Notes: generated from the letters alone by a model not told the origin. A stretch of DNA of 64,000 nucleotides from Stappia albiluteola (GCF_014050225.1 NZ_JACFXV010000044.1:62001-126000), one strand, 5' to 3'. Positions 27,447 to 37,844 are shown, counted from the first letter of the stretch. Program-made: numbers and translations.

Positions 27447-30380
27447 TCAAGTATAGGTAGCGGCAAAAATCGTCTCAGAAAGCCATTTCTTGAACGACGG
27501 ATTATCGCTGAACTGTTTGAATAGCTCGGTATGGTCCGACAGCAGCTCGATGACGGCGCGCTCTAAAGCCCTGTCATGCTCGATGCGCGCGTTCTGCTTG
27601 TCCGAGTTCTTCATGGCGTTCTGATACGCCTTGTCGGCCGACACCTTAGCCGGAAGCTCCTCCGCGATGACCTTCCCGATTTTGTCCCGGTCCTTCCAGT
27701 CGATGTTGCCGAACATCTCGTTGAACGTCTTGAGGATGTTGCTCAACAGATCGAGCTCGGGCTCGGGTTTGCGACCGCCGCCAGCAGTAGGGACCGGTCC
27801 GATTTCGGCGTCCGCGTCCGGCAGCACGATGGCCATGGTTGCCTGGGCTTCGACGCGGTAGCTGTCCATGTCGATCGCTTCAAGGATCCCCTTGGACAGG
27901 TCCTGCTCCTCAGGCGCCGGCAGCTTAGGCGTCAGGAAGTTGAGGAAGATAGATAGCTTCTCCCAATCCGCATTGCTGTAGGGGAGGATCGCGGCCAAGA
28001 AGCCGTATGTCCTCGTGAACGCCTTCGCCTTACCCTTGAAATCGACCTGCCCATCCTCATCGAGGTCGGTCTTGTAGACGGCGACACAGGCGTCGAGAAT
28101 CGGGTCGAGCTTGTCCCGGTCTGCACCGCCGAGGTAGAGCGCCACCAACTCCTCCACCTGGTCCCATGCATAGACCTGATAGCCATCCAGCGCGGCCTTC
28201 AGGTCGTGCAGCTTGTTTGGGTCGGTTTCCTCGCTGAGGATCGTGGTCCGGTAATATGGCTCGAACGACGTCTTGATGGCCTCAAAATCGTTCATGAAAT
28301 CCAGCACGAAGGTATCGTGCTTCTGCGGATGCGCCCGGTTCAAGCGCGACAGCGTTTGCACCGCCTTCACGCCGGACAGCGTCTTGTCCACATACATTGT
28401 GTGAAGCAGCGGCTCGTCGTAGCCGGTCTGGAACTTGTCCGCGACAATCAGGAACCGGTATGGGTCCTTCTGGATCAGCCCCTCGATCTGGCTGCTCGGA
28501 AAACCGTTCAACGTCGCTTCGGTGACCCTCTGGCCGCCGTATTCATGCTCGCCCGAGAAGGCGACGATGGCCTGATAGGGGCTTTTGCGCTCCTTCAGAT
28601 ATTCCTGGAAGGCGTGGAAGTACTGGATCGCGCGCTGAATCCCGTTAGTGATGACCATCGCCCGGGCCGCGCCGCCGATCTTACGGCGCGCCATGACCTG
28701 GTCGTGGAAGTGATCGACCATGATCTCGGCCTTTTGGCGGATCGCATGGTCGTGGGATTCCACATACTTGCGCAGCTTCTTCTGCGCCCGCTTGGTGTCG
28801 AACTTGGGGTCGTCCTCCACCGTCTTCATGAGCCGGTAGTAGCTCTCGACCGGCGTGTAGTGTTTCAGCACATCGAGGATGAAGCCCTCCTGGATCGCCT
28901 GCTTCATCGTGTAGCTGTGGAAGGGAACGTGCTTGATCTTGTCGCCCTGCGGGACCGGCGCGCCGAATACCTCCAGCGTCTTGTTCTTGGGCGTGGCGGT
29001 GAACGCGAAATAGCTGGCGTTCGGCAGCACCTTCCGCGCCTCCATCAGACGGTTGATGGCGTCCTCGACCGTTTCCTCTTCCTCCTCGGCGCCATTCGCG
29101 GCGAGCGCGATGTTCATCTTCGCTGTGGTCCGGCCGCCCTGACTGGAATGAGCCTCGTCGATGATGATGGCGAAGGTTCGCCCGCGATGCTCGTCGCCGA
29201 TCTCGTCGAGGATGAAGGGGAACTTCTGGACCGTCGTGATAATGATCTTCTTGCCGGCCTTCAGGAAGGCTCGGAGATCACCAGATTTTTCGGCGTGTCC
29301 CACGACCGACGACACCTGCGCGAACTGTTTGATCGTATCGCGGATCTGCTTGTCCAGCACGCGGCGGTCGGTGACCACGATGACGGAGTCGAAGGTCGTC
29401 TTGCCACTTGTCTCCAGCCCGATCAACTGATGAGCGAGCCAGGCAATCGAGTTGCTTTTGCCTGAACCGGCCGAATGCTGGATCAGGTAACGCTTGCCCG
29501 CTCCCTGTGCCTCGGCATCGGCCAGCAGCTTGCGCACTACGTCCAGCTGATGAAAACGCGGAAAGACCTGCTTCGGCGGCTTCTTCTTGCCGCGCTCGTC
29601 GACCTCCTCGACGACTTGGGCGTAGTTTTCCAGAATGTCGGTGATATTCCGTTTCGTCAGGTACTCTTTCCACAGATAGTCGGTCTTAAGCCCGTGTGGA
29701 TTCGGTGGATTGCCCGCGCCATCGTTCCAGCCCTTATTGAACGGCAGGAACCAGGACGCCTTGCCCTTCAGGTGCGTGCACATCCGCACTTCGTGGTCGT
29801 CCACGGCGAAGTGGACGACACAGCGGCCGAACTGGAACAGCAGCTCTTTCGGGTCGCGGTCGCGCTTGTACTGCTCGATCGCGTCCTCGACCGTCTGCTT
29901 GGTCAGGCTGTTCTTCAACTCGAAGGTGGCGACGGGCAGGCCGTTGATGAAAAGCGCCGCGTCGAGCGACAGCTTGGTCGCATCCTTAGAATAGTGCAGC
30001 TGCCGGGTGACGCTGAACACGTTGGCAGCGAACAGCGCCTCGGCCTTCGAATTGCCGGGCGTCGGCGAGCCGAAGAACAGCTCGACCGAGCCGGGGCCGT
30101 GCTTCACGCCGTTGCGCAGCACGTCGATGACGCCGCGCTTGGCGATCTCGCCTTGGAGGCGGTGAAGGAACTGCAGCCGCTTCGGGCCGTCTTCACCGAT
30201 TCCGAGCGCCTCCACGGATTCCGGCTGCGTGGCATTCAGGAAGTCGAACAGTTTTGCTATATCAACAGCGTGGTCCCGGTCGAAATCCTTCGAGGCACCA
30301 GCGACGTAACCCGCCTCGTTGATCAACGAGCGGACGATGAGGGCTTCGAGACCTTTTTCGCTGGTGTCAGTCGTCGGCAT
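27447..30380 (-). CDS. hsdR: Type I restriction enzyme, motor/nuclease subunit HsdR
   Basis: HsdR translocates and cuts unmodified DNA when joined to the HsdMS methylase. The 977-residue product is of normal length. The N-terminal PD-(D/E)xK nuclease site is Asp140 with Glu154-x-Lys156 in SLDAALFINGLPVATFELKN. The superfamily 2 motor has Walker A HSAGSGKSNS near 302-311 and the DEAH box IIDEAHSSQGG, followed by the helicase C motifs (DKFQTGYDEP, LSRLNR). The C-terminal HsdM-contact helices end near 977. Its start overlaps the hsdS end by 14 bases. It looks intact. Confidence 0.94.
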   Translation of the reverse strand: MPTTDTSEKGLEALIVRSLINEAGYVAGASKDFDRDHAVDIAKLFDFLNATQPESVEALGIGEDGPKRLQFLHRLQGEIAKRGVIDVLRNGVKHGPGSVELFFGSPTPGNSKAEALFAANVFSVTRQLHYSKDATKLSLDAALFINGLPVATFELKNSLTKQTVEDAIEQYKRDRDPKELLFQFGRCVVHFAVDDHEVRMCTHLKGKASWFLPFNKGWNDGAGNPPNPHGLKTDYLWKEYLTKRNITDILENYAQVVEEVDERGKKKPPKQVFPRFHQLDVVRKLLADAEAQGAGKRYLIQHSAGSGKSNSIAWLAHQLIGLETSGKTTFDSVIVVTDRRVLDKQIRDTIKQFAQVSSVVGHAEKSGDLRAFLKAGKKIIITTVQKFPFILDEIGDEHRGRTFAIIIDEAHSSQGGRTTAKMNIALAANGAEEEEETVEDAINRLMEARKVLPNASYFAFTATPKNKTLEVFGAPVPQGDKIKHVPFHSYTMKQAIQEGFILDVLKHYTPVESYYRLMKTVEDDPKFDTKRAQKKLRKYVESHDHAIRQKAEIMVDHFHDQVMARRKIGGAARAMVITNGIQRAIQYFHAFQEYLKERKSPYQAIVAFSGEHEYGGQRVTEATLNGFPSSQIEGLIQKDPYRFLIVADKFQTGYDEPLLHTMYVDKTLSGVKAVQTLSRLNRAHPQKHDTFVLDFMNDFEAIKTSFEPYYRTTILSEETDPNKLHDLKAALDGYQVYAWDQVEELVALYLGGADRDKLDPILDACVAVYKTDLDEDGQVDFKGKAKAFTRTYGFLAAILPYSNADWEKLSIFLNFLTPKLPAPEEQDLSKGILEAIDMDSYRVEAQATMAIVLPDADAEIGPVPTAGGGRKPEPELDLLSNILKTFNEMFGNIDWKDRDKIGKVIAEELPAKVSADKAYQNAMKNSDKQNARIEHDRALERAVIELLSDHTELFKQFSDNPSFKKWLSETIFAATYT

Positions 30381-31866
30381 CGGCCCCCTCCATCACCTCC
30401 ACGTCGTCGCCGTCCAGCTCGTCCTCCAGCGTGTCATCCTCGTCCGCGATCGGCTCATCTGCCAGTGCCGCGATCTCCACATGGCGCAGGTCCAGCTTGC
30501 CGGTGACGACGTCAGCAATCAGGCGCTCGCGGTACTCCCGAATTAGGGCGATCTCATTGCCCGTGCGTTCGAGAACAGCGTTCAGGTTGGAGAACTCGGC
30601 TCGGAAATATCGCGCGATCTCGGCCTGCTCTTCTGCGGGTGGTCGCGGTGCGTAGAGATTTGCAATGTCGTCGACTGCAAGGCCCGGCTGCGCGGCTGAC
30701 TCCGAGTACTGGTTCAAGTTCATGACCCGGAGCAATTCGACAAACCATTCGATGTCGTTAGGTGGCTCCAACGTCGTCACAATCGCATGCTCAGAAGCCC
30801 AGAAAATCCCGGAGATGCGATGGACATTTCCGCAAAGAGCGCCCTGCCTTCCGACTAACGCGAAAGTTCCCTTGTGAGTGAAACGGTCTGTGTATCCGCG
30901 CAGCCCGTTACCACCATAGACGGGATAGGTTCCTGTCTCGTCGATGCTCTCCGCTGTAATCGAGTCCCCACTCTTCATCCGGGAGAACCGCTTGAGTTTC
31001 AGAACATCCCAATGCGCCGGAACCTCGGGCATCCAGTCAATGCCGGTGGGCTTCATCGGGGCGTCTGGGTTCAGGCCGCGCGTGACGGCCCGGTTGATGA
31101 TTGCCTGCTTCTGCTCGTTCAACAGCCCGATCAGCCGCCGCTTGTTGCGGATCAGGCGACGGACCTGCGCCTCCTTGGCGCGAAGAAAGCCCACCATGCG
31201 CTCCTGCTCTGCGATTGGCGGACATGGAAACGCGATGTCGAGGAACTTGTCGGGATAGAGCCGCAACCGCGATGCCCGAATGCCGGTTGAGCGGCAGATA
31301 TATTCCCACCGCAGCATCGGCGTGCGCAGGAGGTAGTCGACGTACTCGGGCAGAAAATCGTCAGAGTTAAGCGGTCGATAGACGCCGTAGGCCGGACTTA
31401 CGATCCCCACGTTCTTCGAGACGCCAAGCGCCGACATCCATGCCCACATCGTATTGATGACGACATCGTTGGGCCGTGCGACCTTGTGCCCGACGTAGGA
31501 CTCGGCCTTGAACATCGTCACATTCTTCTGGCTTCGCGGTGTCACGCCAGTGGTGTGGGAGACCGAGAGCAGCTCCTCCTCGCCAGTTTGCGAACGCTCG
31601 TCGATCTCACGGAAGAAGTACTTCCCGCGCTTCTCCGACCAGTGCGCCGGGATTTCCCCCAGCCAATGCACTCTCGCCGCTTTGTAGGCGGGATAGCGGC
31701 CGGGCTCGGCGACCGATTGGTCGGGCGCGGTAGGTTGACGTCGCTCTATGGCTTGTTCACTGGAAATCATTGGCTGCTCAAATAGGGAAGGCTGGGAAGC
31801 GCTAGGCGGCATTGGCCTGAGACGATCGTCACGGGGGCCACCTTTACTGATCCTGTTCTCGCTCAT
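30367..31866 (-). CDS. hsdS: Type I specificity subunit HsdS
   Basis: HsdS sets the DNA target of the type I complex. It has 499 residues in two halves, each with a target-recognition domain preceded by the usual WLGEIPAHW or WMPEVPAHW segment, at about residues 68-76 and 273-281. Each is followed by a long spacer helix (AEQERMVGFLRAKEAQVRRL and EEQAEIARYFRAEFSNLNAV). An unusual N-terminal tail of about 55 residues (SENRISKGGPRDD, rich in Pro/Ser/Gln) and an acidic C-terminal tail of about 35 residues (EDDTLEDELDGDDVEVMEG) flank the core. It overlaps the upstream gene by four bases and hsdR by 14. Confidence 0.92.
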   Translation of the reverse strand: MSENRISKGGPRDDRLRPMPPSASQPSLFEQPMISSEQAIERRQPTAPDQSVAEPGRYPAYKAARVHWLGEIPAHWSEKRGKYFFREIDERSQTGEEELLSVSHTTGVTPRSQKNVTMFKAESYVGHKVARPNDVVINTMWAWMSALGVSKNVGIVSPAYGVYRPLNSDDFLPEYVDYLLRTPMLRWEYICRSTGIRASRLRLYPDKFLDIAFPCPPIAEQERMVGFLRAKEAQVRRLIRNKRRLIGLLNEQKQAIINRAVTRGLNPDAPMKPTGIDWMPEVPAHWDVLKLKRFSRMKSGDSITAESIDETGTYPVYGGNGLRGYTDRFTHKGTFALVGRQGALCGNVHRISGIFWASEHAIVTTLEPPNDIEWFVELLRVMNLNQYSESAAQPGLAVDDIANLYAPRPPAEEQAEIARYFRAEFSNLNAVLERTGNEIALIREYRERLIADVVTGKLDLRHVEIAALADEPIADEDDTLEDELDGDDVEVMEGADADD

Positions 31867-33482
31867 GTTGCCCCTGTCCGGCGGTGTGCAGGCATGTCGG
31901 ACACGACTATCTGCTGCGTTTGCGGGTCAAAGCAGTAGTAGATGCGCAGACAACGCGTCGGGTCGCGTGTGTTGCCGCCGTTCTTGATGTGCCAGTCAGC
32001 TGAAAACCTACGGCCATTCCAGTCGAACTCATAGGTGTCCGCACCACAGGAGGCGTTCTGGATACCATCCATGATCGTCACGTTGTTAATCGATCCGCCC
32101 CCGCCATTGATGCGTTGGTCCCTACATTTCGACGCCAGCCAAAGCAGGCAGTGCGCTGCTGTCTCGACATCTGTAAATTCCGGATTCCGTGCCCCGCGAT
32201 GCGCGTTCGGTGTCAGAACCAGTCGCCCTGCCAACTGTTCATCACACCAAGCGGGCAGTTCCTGCCAGCTTGCAGGCATCGCAATGTCCAGATCGGGGTC
32301 ATCGCCCCTCGCTTTGAGCAGGTCTGTCAGTTGCTGAATGCGATACGCGGATTTTTGTGCTTGGGACTCCGAGAGTTCAGCGCGTGCCCGCTCCTTCTCG
32401 TATTCAGAAATGTAATAGTCCTGTTCCGAGCCCAGCGAAGCGACTTGTTTTTCAAGCGCATCAATCCGGTCGTTTGCGGCTGCGAGCTGGTCGCTGGCAC
32501 TGGCGTCCTCGTTCCGGAGGTTTTGCTGGCGCAGTTTCAGGTTAGCGTTGCGGATCGCCGCGAAGGGCAGCACATCGCGTCCGAGCTTTGTTCGCAGAAT
32601 ACTTTCCTGCGCGGCCAGCTGCTGCATCCAGCGCGTTGCCCGCGCTGCGCCCTCGGCCGTATCCAGCTGATTGGCGAGAACTAGGCGGTGGATGTAGGGG
32701 TCGGCGTCATCGGAAAAGCCCGGCAGATAGACACGCGCTGCACCTCCGAAGACCGATTTGAACTTGCCAAACCGATCGGTCAGCCGCCAGGTCGCCGCGG
32801 GGTGGAGAAGTGCAACATGCCCGATGCCAAGCATGGCGCGGCTGAGGGCTGCCGTGTCGAGCGTTGGATGATCGGCCTGCCCGCTCTCGGCCAGGGTCAC
32901 CACGAAGATGGGCAGTTGCCGGGACGGATCGATCAGGTCATCGATCAAGTCTTCGGCGTCTGCATCGGTCTCATAGACCGTCGGTGAGACGGAGAGCTGT
33001 TTCTGGCCGCTGATTAGCCTGCATTTCTGTACGACCTGTTGGATGAAACCAGGCGTGTGCGGCTCGATCTGTAGTTCGTCTTCGGGCGTGCTGACCAACA
33101 GTCGGGCGCTGAACTTCGCGGGCTGGTCGGGCAGCAGGCCGACGACCACCTCGGTGGTCCAGACCCGTTCGGCGACGGTTTTATCAGGGTCGTCGGTGCG
33201 GATGGCCCAAAGATCGGACGTACCGGACTGGAGGCGCACGCAGCTGCTGTTCCGCCCGCCCGACAGATAGTCAAAGGACTCTCGCTGCCAGGCCTCGCGC
33301 GGCAACTGGCCGCCACAGCGCTTCTGCGCCCATCTGAGGATTTCTCCGACCGCTGCGTTGGCAATGGCAGCAGGATCGTCGCCCGGCATCCCGCCGGCCA
33401 CACGCAGCACCTCGTGCTCGCGCACGACACGCGGCATGCGGCTCGCCAAGGGGGAAAGGGCGTCGATCATACTGTTGCTCAT
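31863..33482 (-). CDS. Unrecognised coiled-coil protein inside the hsd operon
   Basis: The product has 539 residues and I do not recognise the family. Residues 1-300 form a mixed alpha/beta region with FDYLSGGRNSSCVRLQ near 70-85 and ERVWTTEVVVGLLPD near 105-119. Residues 315-392 are a strongly predicted coiled coil (ALEKQVASLGSEQDYYISEY onward). Residues 400-539 form a separate C-terminal domain with CRDQRINGGGGSINNVTIMD. No P-loop, nuclease motif, membrane segment or signal peptide is visible. It lies 39 bases after the DUF262 gene and overlaps hsdS by four bases, so it is a translationally coupled member of the operon. An accessory or sensing role in the defence complex is inferred from context only. 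Confidence 0.85.
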   Translation of the reverse strand: MSNSMIDALSPLASRMPRVVREHEVLRVAGGMPGDDPAAIANAAVGEILRWAQKRCGGQLPREAWQRESFDYLSGGRNSSCVRLQSGTSDLWAIRTDDPDKTVAERVWTTEVVVGLLPDQPAKFSARLLVSTPEDELQIEPHTPGFIQQVVQKCRLISGQKQLSVSPTVYETDADAEDLIDDLIDPSRQLPIFVVTLAESGQADHPTLDTAALSRAMLGIGHVALLHPAATWRLTDRFGKFKSVFGGAARVYLPGFSDDADPYIHRLVLANQLDTAEGAARATRWMQQLAAQESILRTKLGRDVLPFAAIRNANLKLRQQNLRNEDASASDQLAAANDRIDALEKQVASLGSEQDYYISEYEKERARAELSESQAQKSAYRIQQLTDLLKARGDDPDLDIAMPASWQELPAWCDEQLAGRLVLTPNAHRGARNPEFTDVETAAHCLLWLASKCRDQRINGGGGSINNVTIMDGIQNASCGADTYEFDWNGRRFSADWHIKNGGNTRDPTRCLRIYYCFDPQTQQIVVSDMPAHRRTGAT

Positions 33483-33521
33483 GTGACCACCTCCGGGTGC
33501 GTTGTGTGCCCCAGCTGCATC

Positions 33522-35318
33522 TCAAAGCCCCTCGAAGTAGGTTTTGATCTTTGCCGCCATTAGCTTCCGGCGCGCTTCAAGGAAGTCGCCAAAATCGGGA
33601 ATCTCCCCATCGAGCAGCGCCTCAGGCAGACAACTCATGCGGAGGTTTGCCCGCATCTCCGTCATTTCCGTGATGCCGCCGTACTTCTTAGCACCGCCGT
33701 TACATTGATCTGCGAGCTCGGCGAAGTAGAGCTCGGGCGCCTTATCGCCGATGCCGATGTTGATCTCGCTTTGTGCGAGGACGAAGTTGGCGATCTGGTT
33801 ATACCGCCCACGCGCCATGCCCTGTTTTTTCAGGTGGTTGCGCGGATAGACGTGATGCACGTCGCTGCGGTTTAGCAACAGGTCGCGCACGGTGATATCC
33901 CGCGACAGGAAGCCGAGATCCCCCAGCTTCACCTGTGCCGCCTGGTAGACGAGGAAATAGGGGCTGGACGCCGAGGAGGTATCCATCTCCTGCGGGAGCA
34001 GCGTGGACCAGAAGCTTTCGGGAAGCTCCGCATCGATTACCGCCTCGCAATAGGTCGCAAGACCGCGCGCCTCGATCTGGCGGATATCGAAATCGAACGC
34101 CGTCTCGGGGCTGCCCGAGTAGCGCCCCCTCAGCAGCGACATGACATACCAGCGCCGCACCAGCCGCTCGATGTCGGCAGCCGGCATGCCCTCCGCGCGG
34201 CCGCGCAGGTAGAGGATGTAGGCGAAGTTGATAGCGTTCTGGCTGCGGATGAGATTCGACGTGACGAACCCGGCCGAGCGCAGGATCATTGTCAGGCGGT
34301 CGAAATGCGTCTTGTTGATGAAGTTGAGAACGCCCGTCTTCAGGCGGGCGAACGCCTCCTCAGCGACAGCTTCCTCGTACTGCTTGGTCTCGAAGTTACG
34401 CCCCGACAGCAGGGCTACAAGGTCTTGCAGCTTGCCGCGCCGAAACTCGGACGTGAACGCCACGCGCAGCATGTCGGTGTAGGAAGGGTCGTAGAGGTCA
34501 TCGTTGACGTCCTTCAGCCATCGCATTTTCGGGAGGAATTCCGACGAGGCAAAAGCCTTGTCCCCCTTCTCGATGCGCGAGAGGAACTCGGGTGCTACCG
34601 CCAGATGGCAGAAATAGTCAATGGCCTTGCGCAGCATGTTGCCGCCATAGGCGTCGTTCGCCGCAATCTTTGACATAGCGAAGTCGGCCTGGCTGAGCGA
34701 AGCCCCGGCAGAGTTCACCCGAATGAAGATCTCCGTAACCGTTTCGATGTCGAGGTCTTCAGCGAGCTCGATAATGCCTACGTGGTTGTTGATGATCTTC
34801 CGGACGCGTTCGAGGATGCGCGATACCTGCTTGCGATCAGCAGCAGGGTTTCGCTCCGCATAATCGTCCGTCAGTTCTGTCAGGCTGGCATCGGGTGAAA
34901 ACACTGCGGCCAGATCAGGAATCCAAGAGGCGTCTTTCTGGATGGCCGGGTTGGAGACCTCGAAGCGTTCCTCGACGGGATGGAAGGCGATTCGGATACG
35001 AACAGTTTCGTAGTCCTTGGTCAGCACTTCCCGGCCGAGCAACGCGGCCATGAGCGCGGTCACACGTTGCTGACCATCGATCAAGATGCGCTTGCCCGAG
35101 GATGTGGAGCCATCCTTCAGCCGGACCGACGGATTCCTCCAGGCAATCAGGTAGCCCACCGGGTAGCCCTGATAGAGGGAGTCCAGCAGATTCCTGACCT
35201 TGGTCGCATCCCACACGAAAGGGCGCTGGATCTCGGGAATCGCAATCTCGCCGGACTTCACCCACGTAAGAAGCGTCTCGATCGGATGAGGAGTGACGGA
35301 ATATCGCTGTGTCGCCAT
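33522..35318 (-). CDS. DUF262 (GmrS-like) protein with C-terminal HNH-type domain
   Basis: The 598-residue product has an N-terminal DUF262 domain. The hallmark is [10 protein letters not shown] (residues 27-36) and the ILIDGQQR motif with DGQQR at 81-85, the nucleotide-hydrolysing, ParB-related site of GmrS. Near the C-terminus, [11 protein letters not shown] (His488-His489) and the following Asn-rich [14 protein letters not shown] segment fit a DUF1524/HNH nuclease. It thus combines the halves of GmrSD-type modification-dependent (type IV) enzymes in one chain. The true start is ATG 35318, with a gagga ribosome site inside the hsdM end; upstream codons to 35486 overlap hsdM. It starts two bases after the hsdM stop. 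Confidence 0.88.
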   Translation of the reverse strand: MATQRYSVTPHPIETLLTWVKSGEIAIPEIQRPFVWDATKVRNLLDSLYQGYPVGYLIAWRNPSVRLKDGSTSSGKRILIDGQQRVTALMAALLGREVLTKDYETVRIRIAFHPVEERFEVSNPAIQKDASWIPDLAAVFSPDASLTELTDDYAERNPAADRKQVSRILERVRKIINNHVGIIELAEDLDIETVTEIFIRVNSAGASLSQADFAMSKIAANDAYGGNMLRKAIDYFCHLAVAPEFLSRIEKGDKAFASSEFLPKMRWLKDVNDDLYDPSYTDMLRVAFTSEFRRGKLQDLVALLSGRNFETKQYEEAVAEEAFARLKTGVLNFINKTHFDRLTMILRSAGFVTSNLIRSQNAINFAYILYLRGRAEGMPAADIERLVRRWYVMSLLRGRYSGSPETAFDFDIRQIEARGLATYCEAVIDAELPESFWSTLLPQEMDTSSASSPYFLVYQAAQVKLGDLGFLSRDITVRDLLLNRSDVHHVYPRNHLKKQGMARGRYNQIANFVLAQSEINIGIGDKAPELYFAELADQCNGGAKKYGGITEMTEMRANLRMSCLPEALLDGEIPDFGDFLEARRKLMAAKIKTYFEGL

Positions 35319-35320
35319 GC

Positions 35321-37453
35321 CTAACGTCCTCCCACGAGGACGTCTTCGAGCAAGCCCTCCGTCTCTTTCTCCAGCGCTCGAATATCCGCTTCGATCTCGT
35401 CGAGCGTGCGCAAGGGCTGCGGCCTGTAGAAATGTCGCGTGAAAGAGATTTCGTATCCGACCACCGTTTTTGAGGCATCGATCCACGCATCAAAGGCATG
35501 GGGCAATACCTCCCGTTGGAAGAACGCTTCGATGCCCCCTTCTTCTAGGAAAGGCACCTGCTCGGTGTCCCGCAGTTCCGTGTCGGGCTCGTACTCCACG
35601 ACGGTCGGCTTGCCGCCGATCGTCATGTGGTAGCTTCCGTAGAGCGCGTCCTGCGCCGCATCTGATCCGGCCTTCGGCTTCGAGGTCTTGCGGATCACCG
35701 GTTCCGCAGCGGCATCCTTCTGGCCGAGCGCCGACATGAGCAGCTTCTGCCGCTTGGCCGTCATTCGAAGGCCCAATGAGCTGGCGGCATCCTCCACCTG
35801 GGCAACGAAGGCGTTGAAATCCAGATGCGGGCCGGGGCCGCGAGCCTCCGCTACCGCCTCGACTGCGCGGACGAGATCATCTTCACCCGCTTCTGCGCAC
35901 GCCTTGCGGAATCGCCGCAAGGCGCCGTCCGTCAGCTCCGTCTTCAGGCGCAAGGGACGCTCTACCGTGATCTTCCGGTAGCCAAACGCGTCGTTCGGGA
36001 AGACCTTCGACGCCTCGTCTTCCTTCTGCTGGAGCAACGCGTCACAAATGCGCTTGATATCGTCGGCACCAAGCTCACAGTTCTTTTTCCCGAGATTTTT
36101 ACGCAGTGGCTTGAACCAGGCGGTGGCGTCGATGAGCTGCACCTTGCCCTTGCGGCTCTCAGCCTTGCGATTACTCAGGACCCAAATGTAGGTCGCGATA
36201 CCTGTGTTGTAGAAGATGTTCAGCGGCAGGGCGATGATGGCTTCGAGCCAGTCTTTCTCGATGATCCAGCGGCGGACGTTGCTTTCACCGGAACCCGCAT
36301 CCCCAGTGAACAGCGAGGACCCATTGTGCACCTCGGCGATGCGGCTCCCCAGCGGAGAAGCCTTCTTCATCTTGCTGAGCATGTTAGCCAGGAACACCAT
36401 CTGGCCATCGCTCGACCGGGTTATCAGGCTGAACTCAGGATCTCCACCGTGCTCGATCACGAAACGAGGATCACGCAGTTCCTTTTTCCCTCCCATGCGC
36501 TCCAAGTCGGTCTTCCAGGACTTGCCGTAGGGGGGATTGGACAGCATGAAGTCGAATTCGTGAGACGGGAACGCGTCTGCCGACAAAGTCGACCCGAATT
36601 TCATGTTTTCGGCCTCGACGCCTTCTCCCTTCAGGATCAGGTCGGCCTTGCTGATGGCAAAAGTCTCGGGGTTCACCTCTTGACCGTAGAGGTGAACCGA
36701 AACTTCCTTCCCGTGTTCTGTTGCCAGCTTGATCAGCGTTTCTTCCGCTACCGTCAGCATGCCCCCCGTGCCGCAGGCCCCGTCATAAACGAGGTATGTT
36801 CCCGACTGAATGTCGTCGGCGATCGGCATGAAGATAAGGTAGGCCATGAGCTCTACCACGTCGCGCGGCGTGAAGTGCTCTCCTGCCTCCTCATTGTTCT
36901 CTTCGTTGAATCGGCGGATGAGCTCCTCGAAGATCGTGCCCATTGAGTGGTTGTCGAGACCGGGTAGCCGGACACTTCCATCTTGGTGCAGGATCGGCTT
37001 TGGGCTCAAATTGACAGAGGGATCGAGAAATTTTACGAGCAGGAAGCCTAGGACGTCCGCCTCGACGAGCGTGGGTATCTGGTTGCGGAATTTAAACTTA
37101 TCTAGCACTTCCTGAACGTTCGGCGAAAAGCCGTCGAGATACGCCTCGAAATCGGCCTTCAGCTGCTGGTGGCGCCCTCTAGAAGTCAAATCGCGGAGGC
37201 GAAACTGAGAGGTGTTGTAAAATGCCTCGCCTGATGCCTGACACAGGGCGGCATGCTGGTTTGCAACCCCAGCCTTGTCGAGTTGAGCCTTCATAGTGAG
37301 TACCGCTTCCTTCGTCGGCTCCAGCGCTGCGTCGAGACGACGAATAACGGTCATTGGCAGAATCACATCGCGGTATTTGCCGCGGACGTACACGTCACGC
37401 AGGACATCGTCGGCAATGTTCCAAATGAAATTGCTGATGTTGAGATTTCTCAT
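35321..37453 (-). CDS. hsdM: Type I DNA methyltransferase HsdM
   Basis: HsdM, with HsdS, methylates adenine at N6 in the target site and protects host DNA. The product has 710 residues, longer than the classic ~520, with an extended C-terminal part. The N-terminal HsdM helical domain is at residues 1-150. The SAM-binding motif I is [11 protein letters not shown] near 223-233 and the catalytic motif IV is NPPYG at 306-310. The C-terminal region (from about 480) has a basic linker and a [12 protein letters not shown] segment. The start chosen is ATG 37453 with a cggag ribosome site; an in-frame ATG lies 24 bases upstream. It is the first gene of the operon. Confidence 0.94.
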   Translation of the reverse strand: MRNLNISNFIWNIADDVLRDVYVRGKYRDVILPMTVIRRLDAALEPTKEAVLTMKAQLDKAGVANQHAALCQASGEAFYNTSQFRLRDLTSRGRHQQLKADFEAYLDGFSPNVQEVLDKFKFRNQIPTLVEADVLGFLLVKFLDPSVNLSPKPILHQDGSVRLPGLDNHSMGTIFEELIRRFNEENNEEAGEHFTPRDVVELMAYLIFMPIADDIQSGTYLVYDGACGTGGMLTVAEETLIKLATEHGKEVSVHLYGQEVNPETFAISKADLILKGEGVEAENMKFGSTLSADAFPSHEFDFMLSNPPYGKSWKTDLERMGGKKELRDPRFVIEHGGDPEFSLITRSSDGQMVFLANMLSKMKKASPLGSRIAEVHNGSSLFTGDAGSGESNVRRWIIEKDWLEAIIALPLNIFYNTGIATYIWVLSNRKAESRKGKVQLIDATAWFKPLRKNLGKKNCELGADDIKRICDALLQQKEDEASKVFPNDAFGYRKITVERPLRLKTELTDGALRRFRKACAEAGEDDLVRAVEAVAEARGPGPHLDFNAFVAQVEDAASSLGLRMTAKRQKLLMSALGQKDAAAEPVIRKTSKPKAGSDAAQDALYGSYHMTIGGKPTVVEYEPDTELRDTEQVPFLEEGGIEAFFQREVLPHAFDAWIDASKTVVGYEISFTRHFYRPQPLRTLDEIEADIRALEKETEGLLEDVLVGGR

Positions 37454-37844
37454 TTTTGCTCCGTGATTCCCTACCATCGCAATCTAGAGTTCCTCGAAGG
37501 CAGTACTCAACGTGTTTTACGTTCAAAATTTGTGACTTGCCCAGCCAAGGCTTACATTCGATGTTCGTCGCTGGTGTCTGATAACGTGTCTCTTCCAGAA
37601 AGACGCACTCATTGGTCGCGCCCCGGACATCGAGCAAACGGCGAAAGGCCGGGCGGATGAATTATTTTTTAGTGGAACCGTAGAGCTTACCAAGTTGGTC
37701 GATTTCGGTGAGATATCGTTTCGCTATTTGTTGGCTCATGATTTGCTTGAATCGGATTGCGTTAGTCAATACAAGGAGATCAGAGTGTTCCATACAAGCC
37801 AGAGCATATGCGGCATATAATTGTCATTCTTGATTGAATTCGGC
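37454..37844. other. Upstream region of the hsd operon
   Basis: This AT-rich stretch of 391 bases lies between hsdM and the second recombinase gene. It must hold the hsd promoter; I cannot point to a convincing -35/-10 pair. A 43-codon frame is listed separately. Confidence 0.55.
37662..37793 (-). CDS. Possible small protein or gene remnant upstream of hsdM
   Basis: The 43-codon frame starts at ATG 37793 and ends TAA. The translation MEHSDLLVLTNAIRFKQIMS continues QQIAKRYLTEIDQLGKLYG and ends in Lys-Lys; it looks like ordinary soluble helical protein. The frame stays open a further 10 codons upstream (QLYAAYALAC) to a TGA, so it could be a truncated gene end. No clear ribosome site precedes the ATG. 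It could also be chance. Confidence 0.3.
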   Translation of the reverse strand: MEHSDLLVLTNAIRFKQIMSQQIAKRYLTEIDQLGKLYGSTKK

